A stretch of DNA of 11,323 nt, from NCBI GenBank assembly GCA_026770585.1, contig MU646341.1:993186-1004508 (forward strand), read 5' to 3'. The notes below the pieces were generated by a model. The model made no database searches, was not told the DNA's origin, and saw only the letters and a program-made list of their open reading frames with translations. Made by a program: the position numbers and the translations under genes. The stretch comes from Baffinella frigidus. Lineage: Eukaryota; Cryptophyceae; Cryptomonadales; Baffinellaceae. Below are positions 1 through 7,900 of this stretch, one piece after another (positions within the stretch are counted from its first letter, which is position 1; the number at the start of each line of letters is the position of its first letter).

Positions 1-31
1 GGGAGGGAGGGAGGGAGGGAGGGAGGGAGGA
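1..31 (+). repeat. (GGGA)n microsatellite at the left edge
   Basis: GGGA repeated about eight times; it may extend beyond the window. Confidence 0.9.
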
Positions 32-98
32 AGAAGAGGCAGCGTAGAGAGAGTAAAACGGGGGCTAAGCCCTAAACCTCTAAAGCCTAAAACCGCAC

Positions 99-138
99 CA
101 TGTCGAGCATTTGGCCGAAGCGCGTGGCCTGCCCGAAG
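99..138 (-). pseudogene. Partial copy of the 3' part of PIS exon 3 (copy 4)
   Basis: It matches the end of exon 3 (FGQATRFGQMLDM) with the donor ATG|GTGCGG preserved, then CCTAAA-type repeats. The 5' part and the acceptor are missing. It lies on the downstream side of the gene. Confidence 0.8.
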
Positions 139-154
139 CACCCCATCTCATCTC

Positions 155-347
155 TACAAGTTCATAGCGACGCAACCTGTAATTAGTTTTGTAAAGTAAC
201 TCGTTCTGGTACAAATTATAAAACAAGGTCCATTTAAAACTAAAAAGGGCTCCAATTCCTTTTTAAACGAGGTCTTGTTTTATAATTTGTACCAGGAACG
301 GGTTACTTTACAAAATTAATTATAGGTTGCGTCCTTATGAAAGTGTT
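155..347. repeat. Palindromic (hairpin) element IR-1
   Basis: Arms of about 75 nt pair from ACAAGTTCATAGCGACGCAACC (left) to the complement ending near 347. They include the shared stretches TTTGTAAAGTAAC and ACAAATTATAAAACAAG. The loop is about 35 nt. There is no coding sequence. It looks like a MITE-type non-autonomous element. Confidence 0.8.
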
Positions 348-417
348 GTAAGCTCAAGTTCCCATGGGGACTCTTGGAAGGAGAGCCAGAGAAGCGAGAG
401 AAACGGGAGGGGGGTGG

Positions 418-442
418 ACCATGTCGAGCATTTGGCCGAAGC
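418..442 (-). pseudogene. Partial copy of the 3' end of PIS exon 3 (copy 5)
   Basis: The last 23 nt of exon 3 (FGQMLDM) with the donor ATG|GT. It is joined to a degenerate GTTCACGGTTCATGG repeat where the 5' part of the exon should be. Confidence 0.7.
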
Positions 443-524
443 CGTTCACGGTTCATGGTTCACGGTGCATGGTTCAGGGCTCAGGGTTCAGGGTTTCTGT
501 TTTAGGGTTAGGGGGGGGGCGCAC

Positions 525-633
525 CATGTCGAGCATTTGGCCGAAGCGCGTGGCCTGCCCGAAGTAGCGCGCCGCCAGCCCGTCGATGCAGTCCAGGAAA
601 TATGACACGAAGTACAGCATTAGGAACGCCCAC
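525..633 (-). CDS. PIS1: PIS exon 3 with the catalytic CDP-alcohol phosphotransferase motif
   Basis: 109 nt. The acceptor is CTCCCAG|G; the first G completes a Trp codon. The exon encodes a hydrophobic stretch (AFLMLYFVSYFL) and the motif DCIDGLAARYFGQ...RFGQMLDM. It ends after a complete ATG codon. The donor is ATG|GTGCGCC, again followed by CCCTAA-type repeats. Partial copies of this exon lie on both sides. Confidence 0.88.
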
Positions 634-1597
634 CTGGGAGGGGTTTCGGGTTTATGCTTCGGGGGGGGGGGGTTCAGGGTTTGGGGGTCGATGCTATCCA
701 GGAAATACGAAACAAAGTACAGCCCGAGGAACACCCACCTTTGGAGGCTTCAGGGTTCAGGGTTCAGGGTGCAGGGTTCAGGGTTTAGGAACGCCCACCT
801 TGAAGGGTTGGGGTTTAGGGTTTGGGGGTTGGGGTTTAGGATTCAGGGTTCAGGGGTCGATGCAGTCCAGGAAGTACGAGATGAAGTACGGGCCAAGGAA
901 CGTACACCTGAGGGTTTGGGGTTTGGGGTTTGGGGTTTAGGGTTTAGGGTTTAGGGTTCAGGGTTTAGGGTTCAGGGTTGAGTATGGTTTAGGGTCCAGG
1001 ATTTAGGGTTTAGGTTTTAGAGTTCAGGGTGTAAGGGTCTAGTTTAGGGTTCAGGGTTTAGGGTTCACGATTTAGGGTTTAGGGAAGGCGCACCAGATGT
1101 CGGCGTAGTAGAATGCTGCCATTCCAGAGATGATCCGCACATACCTGTGTTCCGCCGTTAGGGTTGAGGATTCAGCAGAGTAGGTCAGGTGAAACGTGAG
1201 GAGAGATGGGTGCGACTCGACAGTGACTAAGGCGAAGGGCCGGCTGACAGCCCCTAGCCGCACTTTCCGGGGCCACACTTGCCGCGATGCATCAGGGTTT
1301 CCCCGTCGATGGGCCTGGCCCCCGTTGAAACCCAAAACGGAATTTCCCTACTGCTGCCACTCGGCACACACTGCGCCGCCTCAAACGTCATGCACAACCA
1401 ACAACGGACATCCAACGCCCTTCCGCTGCGCAAAGCGAACACGCTCCTCAGCAACCCTGCCCCCTTTCCCCGTCGCCTCTTAGCGAGCGTGGGTCCGATG
1501 AATTCGTCCAAACATAAACCGGGGGAAACGGTGGGGAAACGGCGCGGGGAGGCCACCCGATGAGGTTCGGGACGAAGAGGTAGACGTTCTCCGCCAT
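525..1597 (-). CDS. PIS1: Phosphatidylinositol synthase (CDP-diacylglycerol-inositol 3-phosphatidyltransferase), N-terminal three exons, partial
   Basis: The enzyme joins CDP-diacylglycerol and myo-inositol to make phosphatidylinositol, normally in the ER membrane. Three exons on the minus strand splice in frame: 1597-1557, 1144-1094 and 633-525. The start reads MAENVYLFVPNLIG, a typical PIS N-terminus, followed by YVRIISGMAAFYYADI. Exon 3 carries the CDP-alcohol phosphotransferase motif: D45, D48-G49, A52-R53, G62 and D66 can be seen, in DCIDGLAAR and RFGQMLDM. The last Asp of the motif must lie in the next exon, which is not in the window. The spacing from the first Gly-Tyr to the Asp-Gly matches known PIS proteins within a residue or so. 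The ATG has A at -3 and G at +4. An in-frame ATG at 1987-1985 would add 130 residues of low-complexity sequence, which is more likely 5' UTR. The gene is incomplete at the left edge of the window. Confidence 0.88.
688..738 (-). pseudogene. Partial copy of the 5' part of PIS exon 3 (copy 1)
   Basis: It begins at an acceptor (AAAG|G) and reads WVFLGLYFVSYFLDSID. It then stops abruptly at the codons for Ile-Asp and becomes telomere-like CCCCAAACC. There is no donor at the break, so it cannot replace exon 3. It lies in the intron upstream of the real exon. Confidence 0.8.
785..798 (-). pseudogene. Partial copy of the extreme 5' end of PIS exon 3 (copy 2)
   Basis: Only the acceptor (CAAG|G) and the first 14 nt (WAFL...) remain. 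They then merge into ACCCTGAACC repeats. Confidence 0.6.
856..907 (-). pseudogene. Partial copy of the 5' part of PIS exon 3 (copy 3)
   Basis: The acceptor is CTCAG|G and the peptide CTFLGPYFISYFLDCID. It breaks at the same Ile-Asp position as the copy at 688-738 and runs into CCCTGAACC repeats. It is diverged from exon 3 by several substitutions. Confidence 0.78.
1094..1144 (-). CDS. PIS1: PIS exon 2
   Basis: 51 nt. The acceptor is CACAG|G; the first G completes the Gly codon. It then reads YVRIISGMAAFYYADI and ends with TG, phase 2. The donor is CTG|GTGCGCC, and the intron runs straight into CCCTAAACCC-type telomere-like repeats. The peptide is the first membrane-spanning part of PIS. Confidence 0.85.
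1557..1597 (-). CDS. PIS1: PIS exon 1 (start codon)
   Basis: 41 nt: 13 codons from ATG (1597-1595) plus GG, the first two bases of a Gly codon. The donor is GG|GTGGCC (GT at 1556-1555). The peptide is MAENVYLFVPNLI. The exon ends in phase 2, and exon 2 supplies the third base. The intron to exon 2 (1145-1556) holds no second gene that I recognise. Confidence 0.85.
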
Positions 1598-2120
1598 GAT
1601 CACCCCTCTTTCCCGCTGGGGAAACTCGACGGCGGAGGGCGAAGACCGGGACCCTTGCGAATTCCAGCCTTGAAAATGTCTTGAAAATTTTCCGCCCCGA
1701 AGTTGATCAATTTGAGGTTGCAGTTGGAGTCGTTTTCTTCGTCCAGAGCTCGAAATTCGAGCTCCGGCGGATGAAAACGGGGCAAGCTCCAATATCTTCG
1801 GGTTGGGCCGAAGAAACCCGGAGTAGGATCGATTTGGGGAGAAGTCGTAAGGAGAAGAGGGCAGCGATGGGCGCCCGTCGAGCTCAGTTCCAAACTGAGC
1901 GCTGAGTGGGTGGGTAGATAGCGGGTGGGTTTGCTCTGGGAGAAGAATTTGGGCGCGAGCGAGGGGGGGGTGTTTTCGGAAATCCAAGAATCAAGGTTTC
2001 GCGGTCACACAGGCACTTTCAACTTGGCAACCCCCTGGCGGAGTTTTCGGGGCCCCGAGCTGAGAGGAACGTGGAGAAGTTGAGGTCCTGAGGCGTTCGT
2101 GAAAAGAAGCAGACTGCAAG
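1598..2120. promoter_or_regulatory. Shared divergent promoter and 5' UTR region between PIS and the VPS13-type gene
   Basis: About 520 bp separates the two start codons, which face away from each other, so promoters and 5' UTRs must overlap or abut here. Visible small structures are a near-perfect palindrome at 1746-1764 (GAGCTCGAAATTCGAGCTC), a hairpin at 1882-1900 (GCTCAGTT...AACTGAGC) and a direct repeat of CTTGAAAAT at about 1668-1688. I see no clear TATA box. Confidence 0.5.
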
Positions 2121-2252
2121 ATGGAGAAGTATTTGGGAGGAATGCTGCAAGAGTTCATGTCGGACTTTCTGCTGGATTTCAAAATGGCCGACCACGCCAA
2201 GTTGCGCCTGTTCTCGTGGAAGGGCAGCAGCCTCGAACTGAAGGATCTAAAG
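2121..2252 (+). CDS. VPS13: VPS13-type exon 1 (start codon)
   Basis: 132 nt, 44 codons, ending in phase 0 at AAG|GTGCCT. The start codon has A at -3 and G at +4. The peptide is the chorein N-terminal helix and first strand (EFMSDFLLDFK, LRLFSWKGSSLELKDLK). The open frame continues for 161 more codons past the donor, but that extension is intron: it contains copies of the next exon's acceptor region. Confidence 0.8.
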
Positions 2253-4857
2253 GTGCCTCCCACATCACGACCACCCGCCCCAGTTTTCTGGCGGGAGGGT
2301 CGACGCATCCGAGGTTGGGCAGAAAGGGAGGAGCAAATGCGTCCCATCGCACCCAGCGCGTCCCCTGCATCTCGATTCGGGTTGCATGCTGTGTTTCATG
2401 CCAACGCTCCGGGGATCTCGTGGTCGGCCCGTGGCGCCCATATCCCTTCCCTGAATCGGCAGAGCACTGTTGAACACATGGACAGAGCAGTAGACGTCTA
2501 TTTTGTTGAAAGCATCGAAGACGTATCAGACGATACTAATGGTCAGCCACCTACATATCGACCCAGCGTGGCCGCGCACATCCCTTCCCTGCATCGACAG
2601 AGCACTAGCCTGATATTTTGTAGAGCAGTCGACTTCTATTTTGATCAATGGAGGATGTGGCGTGCAGACCGACCCGGCGTGGCTGCGCAAGCTGATGCCA
2701 GGGTGCCTAAGCGTCTCTATCCCTTCAGTGGCGAGTAGGCTCATACGTCCTACCGTAGGGCCCTAGGACCTGCCTAGGACCTCCTGGGGGTCAATTTTGA
2801 CCCCCTCGCCACTTAAGGGATACTTGACGATACTAATGTACAACCACCTACAGATCGACCCGGCGTGGCTGCGCAAGCTGATGCCAGGGTGCCCAGTGGT
2901 AATCTCGCGGGGACACATCGACACGGTCACCGTGCGCGCCAACTTCCAATCGCTCAAGACTGAGCCCCTCCGCGTCGAGGTACCACACGAGAATGCAAGA
3001 GGGGGCTATTTAAAACCAAGATAATTTTATCTTCGTATACGTTGTATACTTGGTGATATACGACTCTGGGTAGGTCCCTCGAGATTATCTTCTCTCTCGT
3101 GTGACCTCCCCAGAGTCTATCATATGCAGCATTTGTGTAGTAACTTTCATTGCCCTTGGAGCCACTGACTGGTTAGGCCGGTCACGAGGTTGGAACACCT
3201 TATCCTGGTACTCTGGGATGTGCCAAATGTTCGTGTCGATGTTTATCTCAGAAAAAGAGTTCTAAAACTCGTTTTCTTAAGTCAACCCCCCTACGAATTC
3301 GTCAACTTATTCTTTACTCTCCGCATAAGTTGACAAATTTATAGGGGAATTGACTTAAGAAAACGAGTTTGAGAACTCGTTTTCTGAGATAAGTGTGGGA
3401 TGTGACACCGTGCGCGCCAACTTCCAATCGCTCAAGACTGAACCCCTCCGCGTCAAGGTCTACTGAAAACCTCCACCAACCCTCACGGCGTGGGCAAATC
3501 GACGGTTTTCGATTTCCCGATTTCAAGGGGAATCGGAGCCGTTGAATTCGGATTCCGACTTCAACCCCCTTGAAATCCCAAATCGAAAATCGTCGATTTG
3601 CCCCAGATGGGCGGTCCTCTACTGAAAACCTCCACCCCGTATTTGGGTTTAGAATGAATTTGGGTTTGAAAAGGCAGCTCTGGGGAATGAAAAGGCAGCT
3701 ATGGGGCCTACAACTAGAGGTATCCCCTCCCACCACCAGCCACCCGAAGTGATTCAAATCCGGGTAGTGGAGCATTTTTTTGGAAACTAGGACCCTACGG
3801 TAGAAAACCCCTAGGGACCTGGGGATTTCCTAGGGACCTGGGGATTTCCTATGGGGGCGAATAGATGGGTAGTCCTCTACTGAAAACCTCCACCTCGTGT
3901 TTGGGCTTAAAACGATTTTGGGTTTGAAAGGCAGCTTTGGGGCCTACAACTATGTTATTGCGCCAACCGACGCGGCTCGGGCTTCCAAAAGTGGCCGTGT
4001 CGCGCCGAAAGTTCATAGGCTAACGGCCTGAAAATGGGGTAGTTAGGCCTACGGCATTGCCTAAGACCTCGTACCGTAGGCCGAGGGATCCTAGGACCAA
4101 AAAGTCTCGGCCTACAGTAGGAGGTCCTGGGCAATGCCGTAGGCCTAACTACCCCATTTTCAGGCCGTTACCCTATTAAAGTGGAGAAAAGGTGCCACGG
4201 CGTGGCACATTCTCAAACCAAAAACGGGGTGGAGGTTTCCAGTAGCTACCTCTGTCTCAGTCTATTTGGGCGAGGCGATGTGGTGAGCCCGGGCTCTTTT
4301 CTGCCCCAAAGTTGACGGGTTTGTACCGAAGACCCAGCATGTCAACTTGAGAATAGTCGGCCAACCCAAATAACGCAGAGCTGGGTATCCCCTCCCACCG
4401 AGAGAGAGATTTTCGTAGACTTCGAGGACTTGTGCATGCCCATTCCCCTGACCCCTAACCTCCAGCCACCCGAAGTTAACCAGATCGATTTGGCTACCTG
4501 TAGTAAATGTCACAGGCGCCTCTGGGAGGCGACACGCGAGAGCAGAAAGATGCTCTAGAGAGTCACCTACCCAGAGTCATATATCACCGAGTATACAACA
4601 GTATACGAAGATAAAAGTTGAGCCTTGACCACCTGGTGAAAAAGCCTGCTTATCTTTGCCACGAGCTGGTTCACTGCGGGTGGCTGGTGAAGGCACACTA
4701 ATTTGGTACCACGAAATGAAACGTTGCGTTCTGAAATTCCCAGGAATGACCTGGCGTGGCCTCCGCCTCTTTCCTCCCGCTGTCAGGGTCCGCGAAAGGC
4801 AGGGTAGGGTGGGTTGCGCTCACGAAGCGTGCCCACCGGCCAAGCGTGCCCACCGGC

Positions 4858-4921
<64 letters not shown>

Positions 4922-7900
4922 TCTCTCTCTCTCTCTCACTCTCACTCTCACTCTCTCTCCCTCTCGCTCTGCTGAGGTGATTTCTGATTTCTGATTTGGG
5001 GTGGGCGTGTAGGTTGGCCGAGTCACGATTGAGATCACGGAGCCGGTCGTACTGCCGCGGTAAGCCCCCTCCAACCTCAGAGGGTGCGAGGGAGAGGGAG
5101 AGAGGGGGAGGGAGAGGGAGGAAGAGAGGAGGAGGGAGAGGGAGGGAGAGAGGGCGAGGGCGAGGAAGAGGGAGAGGGAGATGGCGAGGGAGATGGCGAG
5201 GGAGAGGGAGAGGGAGAGGGAGAGGGAGAGGGAGAGGGAGAGGGAGAGAGACATTTAGAGGGGGGGAGGGAGAGGGAGATGGAGAGAGAGAGGGAGCGAG
5301 ATATTTACTCGGAAGCAACGCAGCGTTCCCTAGGCCCACCACACTGGAGCACTGCACATCCCACCACCAGCCACCCGAACTTCACCACGTGAACGGACGC
5401 CGAAGCCAGACGGTCGGTCGTGACTGCCTTGCGTGTTCCTATGTTGGGTTCGATGATATGTCACCTGAGGTGCATATCCCGGGATATGTCACCTGTGGTG
5501 AATTCCACCAGGACTTGTTTCCCCTGAGGGAGACATCCACGATGCATGTGTCAACAAGCTTGCAGCCTACATACGCCAGATGACTACCTACCACCATGTG
5601 GTGTTGGAACGAGGGACCAACGGACAGTTGCACCTGCACGCTATCATGCTCTTTGAGAAGAGCCTACAGAAGAACAAGATCCAGGCCAATATATGGTCTA
5701 GGTTTGTTGGGGGGGGGGTTACTCAACTCCACCCCGATCTGGTTCACTTCGGGTGGTTGGTGGCAAGCCCGGGACTTTACTGTCTGGAGGCTCCTGAAAA
5801 GGAAACAAGTTGACTTAAAAACGCAATTATTGGCGTGTGGTATTGGACTACGCGAGGACCTAGCGCTCCTTCAGGAGACACGCCTTGGTCGGATAGCGAG
5901 GGGGCAAATCGATCTTTTCGATTCGGGTACGCATGCAAAAATTGGTACCAGCCGTGTCCTACTTAATCTCCATACAAGTATTAATTAATTGCTTTTGGCA
6001 ACGAAAATTACTACACAATCTGCTCATAAAAGTAATAGTAAAGCGTTTGTGTAGTAAATTTCTTTGCACCAAAAGCAATTAATTAATACTTTTGTGGAGA
6101 TGAAACTTGTGTGCGCCAAACTGCCCGATGGGCACTTTGGCAAAACATTACCTGATCCATTTGCCCCCGCGCTATCCGAGCAAGGAGACTTAGCACTAGG
6201 AGCGCTAGGAGCGACCGTAGTCGAGTCCTGCATGCCAATCACCCTGGACTCGAGGATCTCGTAGGCAAACTGGTTTAATCTAAAACATTGAATTTCAATG
6301 AAAATTGCTACACGGTTGCTATATTACTAGCAAATATTGATCTGATATTACTAGCAAATATTGATCTGGGTAGTAAATTTCATTGCCGGAATGTTTGAAA
6401 TTAAATCAGTTTTCCTATGAGATCCTCTTCTGACGAAGCCTCTACAATCAAGCAATTAATTAATAATTTCAGTTGATTAACAATTTTGCGAAGATGCGAT
6501 TCAGTGGGAGAGGTCAACCGTCTCTCCCAGCCCGGATCCCGAGCCTGCTGATGTCGTGCTGGGTCCACTTATCGCCATGTGGCCGAGGTTAATAGGGTAA
6601 CGGCCTGAAAATGGGGTAGTTAGGCCTACGGGATTGCCTAGGACCTCCTACCGTAGGCCGAGACGTTTTGGTCCTAGGATCCCTCGGCCTACGGTACGAG
6701 GTCCTAGGCAATGCCGTATGCCTAACTACCCCATTTTCAGGCCGTTAGCCTATTAAGGTGCTCCCGTGATTCTGTGGGAGAGGTCAACTGCCCGTCTCCC
6801 CAAGACCATCCCATCCCACGTCTCTGAACCCGACCGAGCCTGCTTTATCCGGGGAAACCTATTTTTCTTTCATTTGATGGCAACGAAAATTACTACACAA
6901 ATGCTTTAATATTACTAATAAGAACGGAATGTGTAGTAATTTTCGTTGCCATCATATGAAAGAAAAATAGGTTTCCCCGGATAATGCTGATGTCGTGCTC
7001 GTGCTACCTGATGAACAATGGGTCCTAGCGGGCTTGGATCCGTACCCAGGCGGCCACACAGCCAATGGCTCCAACGTCGCTCGCTGATGAACCGCACGAG
7101 GCTATCTATGCGAACAGAATAAAAGGACATTTTAAAATTTGTGGGGAAATGATCACGTTTCCGTACGGATGTCCGTACAGAAACGTGATCAAATGCCGAC
7201 TTTTTGCGTGTTTCCTGGGCAATAATCCAATAATTAACTTATGAATCTGTTCGCATGGATAGCCTCGTGTGGAACAATGGGTTCTAGCGGGCTCGGAGCG
7301 GTTCTTTCCCGCTGCAAGCCGGCTAGAATGTTTTTCTTCACGGCGAGCTCTTACATCTGATTTGTAACCGGCGTTTCCCCCGGTGAACCGCAGGGATGAG
7401 CCGGACACCACGCCGAACGAAGCACCGGTGCGATTCCCTACACCCTACACCCTACACCCTACACCCTACACCCTACACCCTACACCCTACTCCCTACACC
7501 CTACACCCTACACCCTACACCGATTCCCCTCCTCGGCCCACCACACATCAGACTTCGGAGGAATTTTGAATAACCCCTAAGCGATAAGACCTAGGACCCT
7601 ACGGTAGGCAACCCGTAGGGACATAGGGGGGTTCCTGCGGATACGGTGACGGAAACTCGGGCTTTTCCCGCCCGAAAATCCCGAGTGCGATGCCCCTCGT
7701 CGCGTGGTCCAGAAGCTCATCTCGAAAGGTAACTGAACCAGTTCCCTAATTCGCGTTTTCATTTAATTATGGGGCCTAATTGAATTTACTGTTCCTTAAC
7801 TAGTTTCTCCTATGCAACCTCCTATTGAACAGGAACTGATTCAGTTATCTTCCGAGATGAAAGCCGTGGGCGTGCCTTGCGATCCGTGCCCAGGCGGCCA

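Larger units (their letters stand above)
443..1085 (+). repeat. Degenerate telomere-like repeats (TTTAGGG/TTCAGGG/TTTGGGG) filling the PIS intron
   Basis: Hundreds of bases of diverged 7-mers (TTTAGGG, TTCAGGG, GTTTGGGG) surround exon 3 and its copies. All have the G-rich strand on plus, so the PIS transcript reads CCCTAAA/CCCTGAA. Most of the intron between exons 2 and 3 (634-1093) consists of this repeat. Confidence 0.85.
3020..4615. mobile_element. Region framed by about 100-bp inverted repeats (possible non-autonomous transposon)
   Basis: 3020-3120 and 4515-4615 are imperfect inverted copies. The outer about 60 nt are strongest (TTTTATCTTCGTATAC, GTTGTATACT, GACTCTGGGTAGGT) and similarity fades inward. 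The framed 1.4 kb holds the donor-side exon 2 copy, several smaller palindromes, repeated CTACTGAAAACCTCCAC units and the probable exon 3. No transposase is visible. It could be one element that captured gene pieces, or two solo repeats in opposite orientation. Confidence 0.6.
3730..5764. repeat. Dispersed 25-30-bp motif with FGWLV reading (five copies)
   Basis: Copies lie at 3730-3763(-), 4457-4486(-), 4662-4690(+), 5360-5387(-) and 5734-5764(+). The consensus is close to CTGGTTCACTTCGGGTGG-TGG. Read in one frame, the copies give DLNHFGWLV, DLVNFGWLE, ELVHCGWLV, VVKFGWLV and DLVHFGWLV. The surrounding sequences are unrelated. Confidence 0.65.
6487..7300 (+). repeat. Low-copy tandem unit interrupted by palindromic elements
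   Basis: GTGGGAGAGGTCAAC...GAGCCTGCT occurs at 6499-6549 and 6783-6844. GATGTCGTGCT occurs at 6550-6560 and 6989-6999. GAACAATGGGTCCTAGCGGG occurs at 7013-7032 and 7272-7291. GATCCGT-CCCAGGCGGCCAC plus CAGCCAATGGCTCCAAC occurs at 7038-7074 and 7880-7918. The readings look partly coding (for example DPYPGGHTANGSN), but I recognise no family. It may include eroded linker exons of the VPS13-type gene. Confidence 0.55.

Noticed and set aside
1448-1987. A 179-residue protein on the minus strand
   Set aside because: Only the part from 1597 to 1557 is coding (PIS exon 1). The downstream part reads through the donor into intron, and the upstream part is most likely 5' UTR.
2121-2738. A 205-residue single-exon protein
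   Set aside because: The first 44 residues are the VPS13-type exon 1. After the donor at 2253 the reading is intron, including scrambled copies of exon 2.
3314-3775. A 153-residue minus-strand open frame
   Set aside because: It spans two palindromic elements and a dispersed repeat, and has no recognisable domain.
4698-5357. Long open frames on both strands across the CT/GA tracts (up to 219 codons)
   Set aside because: Dinucleotide and hexanucleotide repeats lack stops in several frames at once. The peptides are Ser-Leu, Arg-Glu or Gly-Arg runs with no domain.
6024-6264. Overlapping short open frames on both strands
   Set aside because: They lie in the arm of a long inverted repeat whose other arm does not keep the same frame.
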